Source: Thereva unica (lineage: Eukaryota > Arthropoda > Insecta > Diptera > Therevidae). From it: a stretch of DNA of 64,000 nt. Each line of letters starts with the position of its first letter. Within the stretch, counting starts at the first letter, position 1. Positions 33,061 through 44,665 of the stretch are shown in pieces. The position numbers and the translations under genes are program-made. Below the pieces are notes generated by a model that was not told the origin of the DNA, searched no databases, and saw only the letters and a program-made list of their open reading frames with translations. Location of the stretch: positions 223,233,978 through 223,297,977 of the forward strand of contig OX465281.1 of NCBI GenBank assembly GCA_949987705.1, written 5' to 3'.

Positions 33061-34300
33061 AATATCAAAACATTCAGTTTGAAATTTTTTGGCAGAGGTT
33101 TACATATCACCCTGGATTTTTGTAACTCTATGAGATATTTTCTTGAATAAGGCCCCAATCTACACAGAATACTCCCGCCTATTTGAAACGGTAAAAGTCA
33201 AGGCCCCACCAATTTCCAGAGTAATTTGTCGTCAAAGTCAAAATTTTGTTTTTTTCTTCGCTAAAATTTCAACTTCAACCTTCCTTTATCTCCAAAAAAT
33301 ACGTGGTTAATTGATATTTTTTTTTACAAAATTGGAAAGCTTGGACAATTTTCTATAAATAATGTCGAACAACTTTTATACTACGGCCTATAGTTTTGAA
33401 ACTAAGCAATTTTAATGTTAAAAATGGCCTTATTTGGTACTTTTAGGCATAATCTCAGGTGGTAAAGTTTGTGAAGTTGTTGACAGAGCGGTAAGACAAA
33501 GGTCGTGTCACATAGCCGCCGATCTCAGGAGTCGAACATGCGTTAAAGGACTCTAAGGAGGATTATGAAGCAAATCGTTGGATGTTGGTGCACTTTGTAT
33601 GTCCGAAAAACGTGAAAAAAGTCCGACAAACCTATTTTCAACAAGACGACGCATCTTGCCACACCGCAGCTACTACGATGAATTTCTTGCAAAAGGAAAG
33701 TTTATGCCAGCAAACCGAAGACCATTGACTAACAAAGAGGTCGAAGTACTGCTATAACGGCCAAAATGATGGCGAATGCTATGCAAGATGCCCCAAAAAG
33801 AGCTACTTTATGCGTGTTGAATGGAGGTGATCATTTAATCGACATTGTATTCAAAAACTGTTTTGAAATAAATGGTAGAGAGTATCCCAAATAATCCACT
33901 ATCTATAGCTCCTCTCATCCTCCACAATAGCCTTCCTTCTGCGAGTGACGGCGACTTGATCTATCTGATTTTTTATTCTATTATCTAGCGTTACCTGGGT
34001 CTCCTTGTGTATTTTCTTGTGATAAAAGTAATTTCCACCTACCAAGAGTTGCGAAGAAGTGAACGAAAACCTCACCAATGTTGTTTGTAACTTGGCTTAT
34101 TCCTTAATTTCCAATTGGGTTTTCAAGACCGGGTCAGCCCAACCAACTTAAAACTTTGCTTAAGGCGCAGAACATTCACCATCCGGTATATTGGGAGTAT
34201 TGTACACTGGTGGTACGTTATCCATGAAAATAGGATATACGATTACAGAAATTCAGGGTGATATGTAAAACTCTACCAAAAAAATGTTCAACCGGTCTTT
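33061..34300 (+). mobile_element. Decayed IS630/Tc1/mariner-type element
   Basis: Inverted repeats: CATATCACCCTGGATTT at 33103, with GGCAGAGGTTTA before it, pairs with AAATTCAGGGTGATATG ending at 34265 and TAAAACTCTACC after it. TA sits next to the best-conserved core (33101-33102 and 34266-34267), but inverted similarity continues outward, so exact ends are uncertain. The interior contains transposase remnants. The right flank (34266-34395) resembles 48770-48905, suggesting the family is longer than the core. Confidence 0.65.
33560..33880 (+). pseudogene. mariner-type transposase remnant
   Basis: The frame TYFQQDDASCHTAATTMNFL matches the 'WFQQDGATCHTA' block carrying the second catalytic Asp of mariner-like DDE enzymes. 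A C-terminal NGGDHLIDIVFKNCFE follows near 33825-33870. The block with the third acidic residue is degraded. Confidence 0.65.
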
Positions 34301-35599
34301 CGATTCCACCCCCGCTTGCAACACATTCAATTTTTCGTTAGTCTCACCAAAGCCAGCCAGCCAGTTTTGTAAATTTAGCATATAATGTACATACATACAT
34401 CCAGTATAAGCTTTCCGTTCTTGGCTGCTCTATATACCTTTAGGCACAGAGTACTTAACATACAGAGGGAACAACAGAAACAATGGGTTACGACATCCAA
34501 AATGGGTCACAAGTCGTAACCCATCCGAGCTTTTTGTTTTCTTTGAGAGCGAAACTCATCATGACTCTCTCTTCAAGTTTTTCACTGCTAAGCAGGATGT
34601 GTGTGCGCAATAACTTTTTGGTGTGGTAGTATAGTAATGAACTGAAATAGAATCTTTGAAAAAGGAAAAGAATATTTTTCTACCTGCGATTGTGATAATA
34701 AAATGAAATGGGTCTTATATTGTTTTTAACTAACTTTTTTTCGTAAACGAACGATTAGGCTGGCGCACTAAAAATATAAAAAACAATTAAAATATTAAAA
34801 TTGCTAATAAGATTTTTTGGGAGTTTAGATGATATAAAAAATTAAGAATTGTAAAATGATTGGAAAAGTTTTAATTTTTAAAGATTAATGTGTATTTAAA
34901 TTATTAACTTTACGAAAAAAAGTTATATTACATTTCTAGTTCTAAATCCGTCCAAAAATATTACAAAATTGTTACAATTTTAATTTTCGTTTTGTTATAA
35001 AATGTTTATAATAATATATCCCTTATGGTACCAGGATATACCTTGGCAACTCAACGTTTTCTAACACAATTATAAAAATACTATCCTAATATAGAAAATT
35101 TATCCTGTGACGCGATGACGCGGTCGAAAGTTCCTTTGCTGCCTGCTCTAATAGTGGAACCAGGTGGTTTATTTATTAAATTTACACGTTATATCAAAAA
35201 CAAATATGTTTCCACTTTGTTTGAAACTCCTAATTTTTCAATTTTTTTGGGAGTTACTTGGAATATTTGACATTTTTGTTAGTTGCATCGTATTCATGCA
35301 TTTTAAACACACTTTTCTTTGAACTGGCCTGATGTTTTGTCAAAATTTGGGGGACTCGTTCCCAAAGTGCTTACTGGAACAAAAATACATCTAGTCCAAT
35401 CTATCGAACTTACTTTACAAAATTTTCCTAGATCCAACATCCAAAAACAAATATCTCTTAAATGGTAGGTTTTATCGCAAAAATAATTACAATAACAACT
35501 GTAGATCATGCAATTTTTTCACAAACGATAGTATATACTCCTTCGAATTTATATTTTGCGAGTTTATATTTTGCATAGTACATAACACCACCGTAGGCG

Positions 35600-36121
35600 C
35601 TGTCCTTATAGGTCTGGTCTATAATGGACTCCGACCGGCTTGTCCTTTTCAACTTAGTGTTGGAGAAAATAATCCAGGGGTGACATTAAAGGTCAGAATC
35701 CTCCACAAATACTGATGGCTTATGACACTGACATCATCGGACGACCATCAAGAACAGCACAAGTAGCTTTCACCCAGATTGAACCGGCGAAAGCTGGGAC
35801 TGCAAATCAACGAAAGCTAAACAAAGTACATATATGGTGGCCTCGTCTGCAAGAACACCTAACATTGGTCCCACAATCAAGGTAGAGGAATACGATTTTG
35901 AAGTGGTAAAAGTATTTACCTACCTTGAGTCAATAGTAGCAGCCCACTATAGCATGGTACTAGAAATACGCGCACGGCTTCTAAAAGCCAACAAAACCTA
36001 CTGCAGTGTGTCAAGACACTTCAAATCCAAGCACTCTAACCTCTTAACCTTGTTCGACAGTAACTTCCTTCGGAAAATTGTTGTGAAGAAGATACAACCC
36101 CAAATTGTACTAAATATATAA
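35600..36121 (+). pseudogene. RTE-type reverse transcriptase fragment
   Basis: Recognisable in shifting frames: GLRPACPFQLSVGENN (from the 'GLRQGD.L..LLFNL.LE' block), LMTLTSSDDHQEQHK (YADDI... block), AFTQIEPAKAGTANQRKLNK, then a 95-codon frame with TPNIGPTIKVEEYDFEVVKV, FTYLESIV and VLEIRARLLKANKTYCSV. These follow the order of the palm and thumb region of RTE-clade ORF2. Stops and indels make it inactive. Confidence 0.7.
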
Positions 36122-36149
36122 AGAACCTGCCACAACCATAGACTCAAAC

Positions 36150-37023
36150 TCAACTCAAAAAGTCTTTATTCAAAATTTACATAGACAGTTACTTGCGGAG
36201 CTTATATGTTAATGGTTTCACTAGGCCTAAGGCCAACTGTTGTTCCTGAGACTTAGCTTATTGGGTGGTCACACATTGTAAGGTTAATTTACTAAACTAG
36301 ACTTATGTGCTATATATCTATACAAGTGAATAACTTTTGTATAGTTCCCATCTAGATAGAAGATCACAGAGAGGAAAGGAAACTGTTACCTAAACACACT
36401 TAAGGGTTTGTGCATGTCAGTCCCGGGTGTTGGATAGGTAGCAGTGCATCCATATAGAGAGCGAGAGGTCACACCACCCTAGCCAGGTTCATGCTCACCT
36501 TCTCAGTGCAGCGTGCGACCCGCACTCTATACTTCAGTTACATTTGGTAGCGTGTGTATACCAGGCATGTGGTACAATGTTGTTGATGTTACTTAGAGTT
36601 AGTTGTCATTAGTATAATCCCTTGCCGTTTGGAAATGATGATTAAGAATAAGGAGGTATTTATTGAATAATTGGTAAAGAAGTGGCTCAAAGGTGTTAGC
36701 CCCTGTGGTGACTGGAGTCTCTGCCATTATAGAAGTCGGGGATACTGCCGTTATTAGTCCTATTGTCAGTAATTATGTCGAATGCAGATAAATAATAGTT
36801 GCTAAGGTTATGGATGGAGGCGTTCCAGCATTGGCTGACCAGCTCATTGGGGTGATCTGAACACTTGAGCGCCCTGTGGGTCCAGAGTGATTGTAAGTAC
36901 TCCAAAATAGGAGCAACTTGGGCGTCGTTATATAATTCAGTATTGGAAAAGTATCTGTTACGCGTCTTATACTTCATTGAACAGCAGTGCCTGAGAATCT
37001 TTCTCTCTATTATTTCTAATTTC
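36150..37023 (-). pseudogene. Jockey-type 3' end (C-terminus and 3' UTR)
   Basis: The minus-strand frame MKYKTRNRYFSNTELYNDAQ ... SDHPNELVSQCWN (36696-36977) matches the C-terminal tail of Jockey-clade ORF2 ('N..L..DL.+P.+.E ... NHPN.L+..L'). About 540 bp of 3' UTR follow, with AATAAA just before the end (minus strand, about 36170). It abuts the RTE fragment on one side and an I-type fragment on the other. Confidence 0.55.
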
Positions 37024-37024
37024 T

Positions 37025-37530
37025 TTGCTCACAAGCTGTGAGGAAAATCAGCTTGGCTCGAGCTGGGTTGAGTTGGATCACAGCAACGGTGTGCCGCACT
37101 CTTCATGCAATGTGGCCAACTTTGGACGCAAAGCGTTCAACATCTCTTGTTCAGTTGAACCAAAAATGAGGTAAGCCATATAGTAAAGGTGCTGACCGGT
37201 CACTGTACCTTTGCCCGCACGCCGAAAGATTAGAACTTCCCCACAACGACTTATGAAGAAGTTGTGGTAATGAATAAGAAGAAGAAACTGTCTCCCATAT
37301 TCTCTGTACATGTCCCGCCCTCGAAAGAAAAAGAGGACCTTCCTTGGCTCACCCTTCCTTAATGGATTAAGCGAGCTGCAAAATATTGGTGCTCCTAACC
37401 TCTGTCGCTTTATCAAAAGCTCAAAATGGCTTAAAATGGCCTGAACTTTGTTCCAACACTACATAGGATGGCATCACAATGTGCCCAATGTCGGGCTTAA
37501 GTGGGCAGCCATTTTAACCTGACCTAACGA
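37025..37530 (+). pseudogene. 5'-truncated copy of the R1/I-type element
   Basis: From AGCTGTGAGGAAAATCAGC to CATTTTAACCTGACCTAACG this closely matches 28933-29395, including the degraded Cys/His C-terminal motif (VVVMNKKKKLSPIFSVHVPP region) and the CCTAAC-type 3' end. It is a typical 5'-truncated retrotransposition product. Confidence 0.8.
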
Positions 37531-38444
37531 CCACTTCAGTGCCGGGATGGCGAGCGCTGTCTCCAAACAAGAAGACAACTTACTTTGTATGAATCATCGT
37601 TGCTGGTTGGTCAGCTGATGGGATTCATCAAATAATAAAACTGGTATCGCAATTTTTGCCATTAGGTTTGATAGTAAGTTAGTTAGTCATCTTTAGCCCT
37701 GGTTTTAAAAATCCGCACCATATAATTGTAGGTCTTTGACGGTTAAAAATGTATGCTACAATAGTTTCCTTCCATTTCTTGTGAACATTTAATGAAGTTT
37801 AATTTTTATAAAAATTATATATCTCAAAAATCAATAGTTTTCGAGCTAATCATGAAAAACTAAATTTTATCCCTTTTAACCCCCCTAAAAAACCACACCA
37901 GGTGAAATTTACATTACATAGCCTGTCGTACATCATAACAAAGATGCCCACAACAATTCTTCTTTATCAGTTATAAATAAAACAAACTAAGTACTCTCAC
38001 ATTTTACAATAATAACAATAAAAAGCCAATATCCCGGAGAATATTCCTTAGTTAAACCAGAAAGGTAGATTTTTTATGCTATCCACCAAAATTTAATTTT
38101 GTTCAGGGGCAGAAAACTTTGTTTTTTTCTTCGTACGTGCATAAATGAAAAAAAAACACTCATAGCAGATGTTTGGGACTAGAAAAAACCTCCCCCCCTT
38201 TCGAATTTCCCTTACCGCACCGGAATGCTCCTATCAACTTTCTCCATAATAATATGCTGGCACATTATTTATATGTATGTGTGTAAGGTAAGACCCTCTG
38301 CCCGGCGCTTGTTGCTGCGCCAACGAAGTCGTGAGAAAAAGTTAAATTGGACAGAATTTTCTCTCTTCAAATTTGATATTGTCTCTCACAAAAAGCTTGC
38401 CAAAAGCTTTACTTCAAAATAATTTGATAACACATTTTGTTCTT
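37531..38444. other. Right part of the 4-kb element, non-coding
   Basis: AT-rich with a small hairpin (GGCGCTTGTTGCTGCGCC near 38304). No gene is recognised. Confidence 0.45.
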
Positions 38445-38517
38445 CGTTGTTCCCTCTGTATATTAAGTACTCTGTGCTTTAGGTTCATTCGAAAATCAAA
38501 AACCGACCGTTCGGTAC

Positions 38518-40936
38518 CATTGATTATCTATAAGTAGATGCGTAATCATGGGACCTGCGAGGATGGCGGGTGCTGGTGTTTGGCGGCGCTGGCGTCTGTT
38601 TTCTTTTTGCGGTTTGTTCTTTCGGTAAAACTTGCAAGATTTGGAAGCTTTGGTTTGGAGTTTCGATAATACATAATAAAAAAGCTGAGGGTTATCGATG
38701 ATGTAAATAAAGTGTACATAAGAAGGTATTTTCTTGAAACATTAAAATGAAGTTGAATTTATTTTGGCTGGGGCGCGGTGCCGTATACAAATTTGAAATA
38801 TCGAATCTCATGATTTTTTGGGTCGCTGATTATGAAAATCAGCAGGAAATTTTAGAACTGCAATGAAATATATTTGTCACCCTTAAAAATGTAAAATACA
38901 CCCCTTTTTAAGGATAAGGATATTTATAATAATCAAATTAAATGTACTCTTTTCTATATTTATTTGCGAAGGTGGTTGATTTATATTGAATCTAGCCAAA
39001 TTTTATCAAGCATTAAGGGGATAAAACTACCCTTTAATTGAAGTAATATTTTAAAAATAAAGAAGCAGCAGCTTTTTTCTATGTTTTGGTTAATTGCTGC
39101 TGCTACCGGATTGCAGGTTGGCTGCTTGGTATTGTTAAGAAGAAATAAATAATTTTCAACCACCTCAAGATACAGGTTGTATTTGAAAAATGATTCAAAT
39201 ATTTTTATGTGTTTAAATTTTATTTTTGATGAAATAATATCAAAAAAAAAAAAATTGGAAAATTTATTATAACCTCCTTTTCAATGCGGTGAATCCACCC
39301 TTGAATCAAACCAAAATCAAAAAAAAAACTTGAAAAAAGTTGCACGATTTTTGAACAAATTTCCCAAAATAACCCTTGTACTACTAGTCCATTATGTCGT
39401 TTCATGTCATGCTTCATTGTCTTGCAGTAAGATTAGTACAAGGGTGGAATAAGTTAACCGTTATGAGCGTTAGGAGGGGGAATTGACGAGGAGTTCTGCG
39501 TTTGAATTCTTGGATGTTGTAGGAGCTCGGAAATACTAACTGATTATTCCAGAATCAAGTTGTTCTTTTTAGAAACGAATTACTATTTTGTAGAGTGCCC
39601 GAAAAGAGGGCTGCAGGTGGAAGGAGTGAGACGAGTTATCTAATTTGGTGCTGCGGAAATAAGATTGCCGTGCAGGCAGGAGAGCGTTTATTTCGATGGT
39701 ACTGAGATAGTGGCGATAGAATGTTGTATGTTTAGCAAGTAATTTGTTGATCTACACAGGAAGGACTAAGATTTATTAATGGTCAATTCGCCTTCGACGA
39801 TAACTTCGGAAGTTTACGGGATAAAACTGATAAGTGTTTAAATATTCTCCGTTTTTTTTACAAATAAGGCCTTTGATTTGTTACATATAGCGTGTTAGTA
39901 ATACTCTACTTACAAATTTTATAGCGCCAAACTATTAGGAGTCCTAGCATACGTGACAGACCCTGTACAAGCAGTTGCGGAAAAATTGTAAAAATGTAAG
40001 GAAGTAAAATAAAGCCAGTTTATAGTATACTTCAGCTTGTTATGCTGTCGAATTTAAATTTTGGAAAGAAGGATTCAATTGTTTTACAGTTCGAGGATTT
40101 ATGTGGATCTATCATTATAGCCAAGGTCCTAAATCCAAAGCAATGCCTGAATGCGAAAGGATCTTTTTGATTGAAAGCTGTGGATTATGCCTACTGAGGA
40201 CACCACGATATAAAAAAACGCGCCCTGTACTCGACCTCTTAGGTGGTGTTGAAGAGAGTGCACAAGACTTATTATATTTATAAAGCACTTACGATTCCTG
40301 GTGCGTTATAAATCTTAAAATATTCTTTTGGAGTAAAGGTCGACAATTTAGCATGGAATGGCTTATTTTACATAAAGAAAGATGTTACTTTTCCCATATC
40401 ATTAAATATCAAAACTTAATGATGAGGCAAAATAGTTCATTCCCTGGGATACTAAATGATAAAAACCACTTCCATGTGTTAATTAAAATCGTTTTACTGA
40501 AATTTTCGTAGGCTCAAATTTTGGTCGAAATTAGAAAAATTATCATATTCTGTACAAAGCAGAAATTAAAATTTGCGGCACCGTCATTAAAAAAATGATT
40601 TCATAAAAAAGGAAAAAAAAATCTTCCACGACTTAATTTTTTCCTAAACCTGAAAAATCGTTTTTAAACAACACAACAACAAAACTTCCGAAAATTTTGT
40701 CTCAAAGAACGGCAGGCGCAATCGCAAGTATCCCAATTCATGCGATTGCTATATACTACATGAATTCAAAAGTTCAATGTACGTAAGCAGCGAAACCGAT
40801 AGACAGCTTTTATATACATATTTTGAAAGCTCTTGAGTTTCAGTTTTAACATGGATTTTTGAAATCAGTGTAAGTAAAGCCATCTATGCCCAAAGCCCGC
40901 AAACAAGGTTACGTATCTACTTATAGATAATCAATG
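38518..40936. mobile_element. 2.4-kb element with 7-bp TSD
   Basis: CATTGATTATCTATAAGTAG... at the left and its complement at the right (about 27 bp), flanked by TCGGTAC (38511-38517 and 40937-40943). Like its neighbour 34 bp away it begins with CA and has a 7-bp duplication, so the two may share a superfamily although their TIRs differ. The interior shows no long ORF; a short inverted pair (GGTGGTTGA / TCAACCACC) lies at about 38971 and 39156. Confidence 0.7.
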
Positions 40937-40944
40937 TCGGTACC

Positions 40945-41203
40945 TATATTCTTACCACAGATTTAAAGAAATATTCACATTTTTTTTTAGCAAAAGATTC
41001 GCTGGATTTCAATCTCCTGTAAGCAGCCCCAATCAGATTTTAGCCCTAGGCTCTGCAACATAGTAGTATGTAGTACAAATAGTGATTCTTAAGTTTGGTT
41101 CTTCCATATTAAAAAAAGGCTATGTGTCGGGCCTGGCCGTGGGGGTCACCGGTGACCTCAGTAAAATAAATGCGTCATGAATGATGGCACCAATGAATAA
41201 TGC
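40945..41203. other. Interval without recognisable gene
   Basis: Nothing identifiable. Confidence 0.4.
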
Positions 41204-42785
41204 CACGGCTCGCCTGAACCCAGTCTAACCCAAAAGTTCTGGCACTTCTGATTTTATTGCGGCAACACTTAAATTAAGCTTTCAGAAACTCAAAAAAACT
41301 AACAAGAAAAACATGTGTCGAGCTATTTTAGATTGCGAACGTTTTTTCGCAAAAAAAAACGTTAGGTGATTTTTGCAATTTATCGACAGCCCCCCCCCCC
41401 CCCGTGAGATGTCGTGAGATTTGGCTCGACTACCTCCCCCATCTAATCACTAGTGAGGTTTTTCAAATTTTAAAAAATCTCTAGTATTTACATAACCACA
41501 GGAAATCGGGCTGGTCATGTGCAAGATTTTATTTGAGATAACTGATAATTTAGACTTCTTCGTCTTTTTCTCCTTTCTTTAACGGCTCTACAGCCGGGAT
41601 CCGGTCCTGGCGTCTCGCAACTGTTCTCTGCACCGGCCCCGATTCTGCGGCGATGTCAACCAGTTTGACATCCCTAAGCTCTGAGCGTCCTGGTTTACAC
41701 CATCCTTCCAGCGAAGGTTGGGTCTCCCTCGCTGGCGCACCTCATAGGTCTTACTACTCCTGACTAACTCCTTCTTACCTATCCTCTGTTCCACTCTCTT
41801 TTCCGCTTGTAATGGACACACAACTACCAGAACGTTATCACTCACGCGACAAGAATTTCATTACACTAAAATTTGGCGTATGCCTTCCTGTATTTCTATA
41901 TTCTAAAGGTCTTTTCGTGATTCAGTGCTACTTGGTTCGTACACTGCAGTATTCGCGGAGTCGCGCGTTTAGCTGGCCGTTGGCGGCTTAGCAATCTACT
42001 ACTATGTTACTTTCTGGAGTTTGTGTAGGATTTAGTCATATCTTAAGGCTTCCATTTACACATAGGCCGCCGGCCGCCTGAAGGTTTTCGCCTTGAGGCC
42101 AAATATTACCACACGTGCACCGGCCGCCAACTGTATGGGGCCTGCAGTCGAAGAAAACTGACAAAAATCTTTATGTGTTTGGGCATTTATCGTCAGTTCG
42201 TGCCTGAAGATCTATACTTCTATTCACTCTCAAGCCGTGAATTCACGGCACAAATTCACGCCATATCCCCTTGAAAAGGAAAGCAAGGCGCGAGCCAGGC
42301 GAGAAAACCATCCGCATACCCGTTCGCGCCATTTCGCGTGTGTTCACGGCGTGAGTCTAGCGCTCCTTGAAGTTTTCGTTGAGGCCATGAATATTATTGC
42401 ACTTGAATTACGTGAGATTGAGTGAGATTCGGCTCGACCCCTGGCCCAAAACGCCTCATGTAATTAATGGACGACTCCTTAGCAATTATTTTTTAAAAAA
42501 TATGAACAAAAATTTTAAGCTTACATTAACTTATGAAGTGTAAATACATACTAAACCAATTTCAATATATAACAAAGAATTGCGTTCTTCGTAAAACAAA
42601 GAAATAAACAAGAGAATTAACGGGCTTCTTTTCTTTTTCGAACAAACGCTCGCAATCGAAAATAGCTCGACACATGTTTTTTTTTTGTTTGTTTTTTGAG
42701 TTTCTGAAAGTTTAATTTAAGTGTTGCCGCAATAAAATCAGAAGTGCCAGAACTTTTGGGTTAGACTGGGTTCAGGCGAGCCGTG
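41204..42785. mobile_element. 1.6-kb element with ~140-bp inverted repeats
   Basis: CACGGCTCGCCTGAACCCAG at 41204 and its complement ending at 42785. Inverted similarity extends about 140 bp inward (to GATTGCGAACG near 41342 and CGCTCGCAATC near 42648). Long TIRs suggest a Mutator-like or foldback element, but no exact TSD was found (ATAATGC versus AATGGC). It contains an RTE fragment and a poly-C run at 41388-41403. Confidence 0.65.
41588..41845 (-). pseudogene. RTE-type ORF2 C-terminal fragment
   Basis: The minus-strand frame contains RQRGRPNLRWKDGVNQDAQS followed by LGMSNWLTSPQNRGRCREQL, the 'RGRP.LRW.DGV..D...LG...W...A.DR..WR' motif that ends many RTE-like ORF2 proteins. It stops shortly after. 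No RT domain is nearby on this strand, so it is an isolated 3' end. Confidence 0.65.
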
Positions 42786-42956
42786 AATGGCATCTGTTGT
42801 AAATAATATTTCCCCAAAATACGCACCGCATAATGAAAAACTGATGTTGGCCACCCGGGAAAGCTATGTAAAATTAACGTGGCATTCAACGTGTTAATGG
42901 TGAATATCAAAAATCTCAAGTGATGGAATGAATATTCCACACGGGTGTGGAATTTT

Positions 42957-43163
42957 TTTGACGTGACAACGTCTATTAAATCGGTTTAAGATAGGATAGC
43001 GCGCGTGTGAAAATGTCCCGGACAATGTCCCGCACATAAAAAAAAATCATATCTTCGCCCCCATACATGTTAGGGGGGTGGTTAATGGCTCAAAATTTTC
43101 GTTAATTTATCCTCTACACGGGAAAAATACAAAACGTAATAACAGACGTTGTCACGTTAAAAT
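42957..43163. repeat. Inverted repeat pair ACGTGACAACGTCT
   Basis: TTGACGTGACAACGTCTATT (from 42957) and its near-complement AGACGTTGTCACGTTAA (to 43163), about 200 bp apart, probably MITE ends. Upstream CCACACGGGTGTGG (about 42936) is itself palindromic. Confidence 0.5.
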
Positions 43164-43473
43164 ACGGACGTGATACTTCACATCCAAGACCATTAATTAT
43201 TTTTTTAATTCCGTATCTAAAAGCAATGTCAGAATGCTTGTGTTCTAACAGAGGCGTAGAAAAAAAAATTTCCAAATAAATTAGAAAAATTTTCATCACT
43301 TACTTAAGTTAACCTCTTAATCATAGCAGTGATCTCCCTAATCTCGAATAATAAAGCATGCTTAATAATAGCCTTACCTACCATTTATCATTCAAGAGAT
43401 GCTTAAAATTGATTATCAAAACGAACTTTTCTTATGTAATGAACTTGCGTATGCCATTTATAGAATCACTTAC

Positions 43474-43728
43474 CAAATAAACATATTTGCTGGCGGGTGG
43501 AGAATGATTTGCTTCTGATATTTTGAAGATATAAATACTTGGATTCTTGAAATCGTCCTTCGATCTCCTATTTATTATTGTGTCATAAGGACTTTTGACA
43601 ATTTCAAGCACAAAGCTGGTCGCATCTCGGCATATGAATTTTACTTCTAGATTTTCGTAAATTTGCCGAATTTCCTTTATTTTTTCTGTGAGTGGCTGAT
43701 TGCACATTTTGTAGCAATTTTCTAAGGT
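43474..43728 (-). CDS. Internal exon of an unrecognised gene (exon B)
   Basis: Minus strand, 255 nt and exactly 85 codons, without a stop: TLENCYKMCNQPLTEKIKEI, RQIYENLEVKFICRDATSFV, LEIVKSPYDTIINRRSKDDF, KNPSIYIFKISEANHSPPAS, KYVYL. It is bounded upstream by a pyrimidine-rich TTTTTCAG acceptor and downstream by a strong GTAAGT donor, phase 0 at both ends. It joins exon A over a 95-nt intron without breaking the frame. The mixed, non-repetitive composition is that of a normal cellular protein. I do not recognise the family; no transposon motif is present. Further exons are expected on both sides but were not found, perhaps because transposons have inflated the introns. Confidence 0.7.
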
Positions 43729-43823
43729 CTGAAAAAGAAAATAAATAAAGATAATTACTTTAAAGAACTTAAACAAAGAGCTTAATAGTTTATAAATACA
43801 TAATAAAGTTTTTGCAAGTTTAC

Positions 43824-43918
43824 CAGCTTGTGCAATATATCTTCTACAAGTTGGGGCAAAAGTAATGTCATAATGTGCTGGTGCCATAATTTTGGGAATG
43901 GCGTCAAATGTAATTTTT
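43824..43918 (-). CDS. Internal exon of the same gene (exon A)
   Basis: Minus strand, 95 nt: two bases of a split codon, then 31 codons KLHLTPFPKLWHQHIMTLLL, PQLVEDILHKL. The acceptor is TCTCTTTCTCACAG after a long pyrimidine tract, and the donor is CTG|GTAAAC. It splices in phase to exon B, giving a continuous 116-codon reading. The amphipathic leucine-rich helix and following sequence suggest a helical-repeat or globular cytosolic protein, but that is only inference. A 101-bp hairpin begins 34 bp upstream in the preceding intron, and a whole Jockey element lies further upstream (44460-48690), probably in the same intron. Confidence 0.65.
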
Positions 43919-43952
43919 CTGTGAGAAAGAGACGATAGATAGAGACAGTGCA

Positions 43953-44053
43953 GGGGTGGTAGCACGTAAGTTGTTTCAATCGACCTCTTCATACAAAAAT
44001 TCAAGATTTTTGTATGGAGAGGTCGAATGAAACAACTTACGTGCTACCACCCC
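43953..44053. repeat. Perfect-arm hairpin in an intron (micro-MITE or miRNA-like)
   Basis: Two 48-bp arms (43953-44000 and 44006-44053) around a 5-nt loop TCAAG, starting GGGGTGGTAGCACGTAAG, with only one or two mismatches. The outer context CAGGGGTGG resembles hAT termini. It would transcribe into a long hairpin RNA from either strand. Confidence 0.75.
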
Positions 44054-44059
44054 AGGATT

Positions 44060-44459
44060 TACGAATAAGCTAAAAAAGCCGTGGCTTAGGGCCTCCAATT
44101 TCTTTGGGTCCCCAAAAAGAATTCCGAGTGGGCGGTCCCAGCTTGCCAAGAGGTTAATGTTAGATAGTAGACAAACGATTATCGACAAAAGGCACAAAGG
44201 GGGACGGGGCTCTTTGAATTTTGGTTTTGAGGTAAAAATGTAGTTTAAAAGCAATTTTCAGATTGTTTTTCAGTATTAACGGTCGCAAAAAAAAATTTGT
44301 GTTTGCGGACATTATTCATAGGAAATACCCCAACCCCAATCAAATTTTGGGAAAAAGAAATTGATATTTTGGAGAAAAACGTCATTTTAGTTGAAATTTG
44401 AGTTTGAAAGAAAACTCTGGAAGCTGGTTGGTTGAAGAAGTCACTTTAACAACTTTAGA
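44060..44459. other. Intronic or intergenic sequence before the Jockey element
   Basis: The 92-codon minus-strand frame at 43976-44254 overlaps the hairpin and low-complexity DNA and is not supported. Confidence 0.4.
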
Positions 44460-44665
44460 ACTTCAGTTTCGATTACACTCTCGCAGCGATCGGACGTGTA
44501 TTCGGTACATAGTATATAATAAAAGCCGGCAACTAGCAAGTAAAGGCTAAAATCATAAAGCGTGATCGAAGTGTTTATCAAACTGATGCGGACTCTGATG
44601 GGTCCGCTTCTGAATCAGCGGAGGATTTTATCAAAAAACAATTTATCAGCAAATCTACCATCAAA

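Larger units (their letters stand above)
34445..38476. mobile_element. 4-kb element with 31-bp TIRs and 7-bp TSD
   Basis: CACAGAGTACTTAACATACA... at the left and its complement at the right (about 31 bp, one or two mismatches), flanked by CTTTAGG (34438-34444 and 38477-38483). A 7-bp duplication is uncommon; P or Dada superfamilies are candidates. It carries three unrelated retroelement fragments between 35600 and 37530 and no recognisable transposase. 34484-34525 is a hairpin (ATGGGTTACGAC ... GTCGTAACCCAT). Confidence 0.7.

Noticed and set aside
43114..43299. Next exon of the minus-strand gene
   Set aside because: The 61-codon frame lacks an acceptor in suitable phase and overlaps an inverted repeat, so it was not added to the gene.
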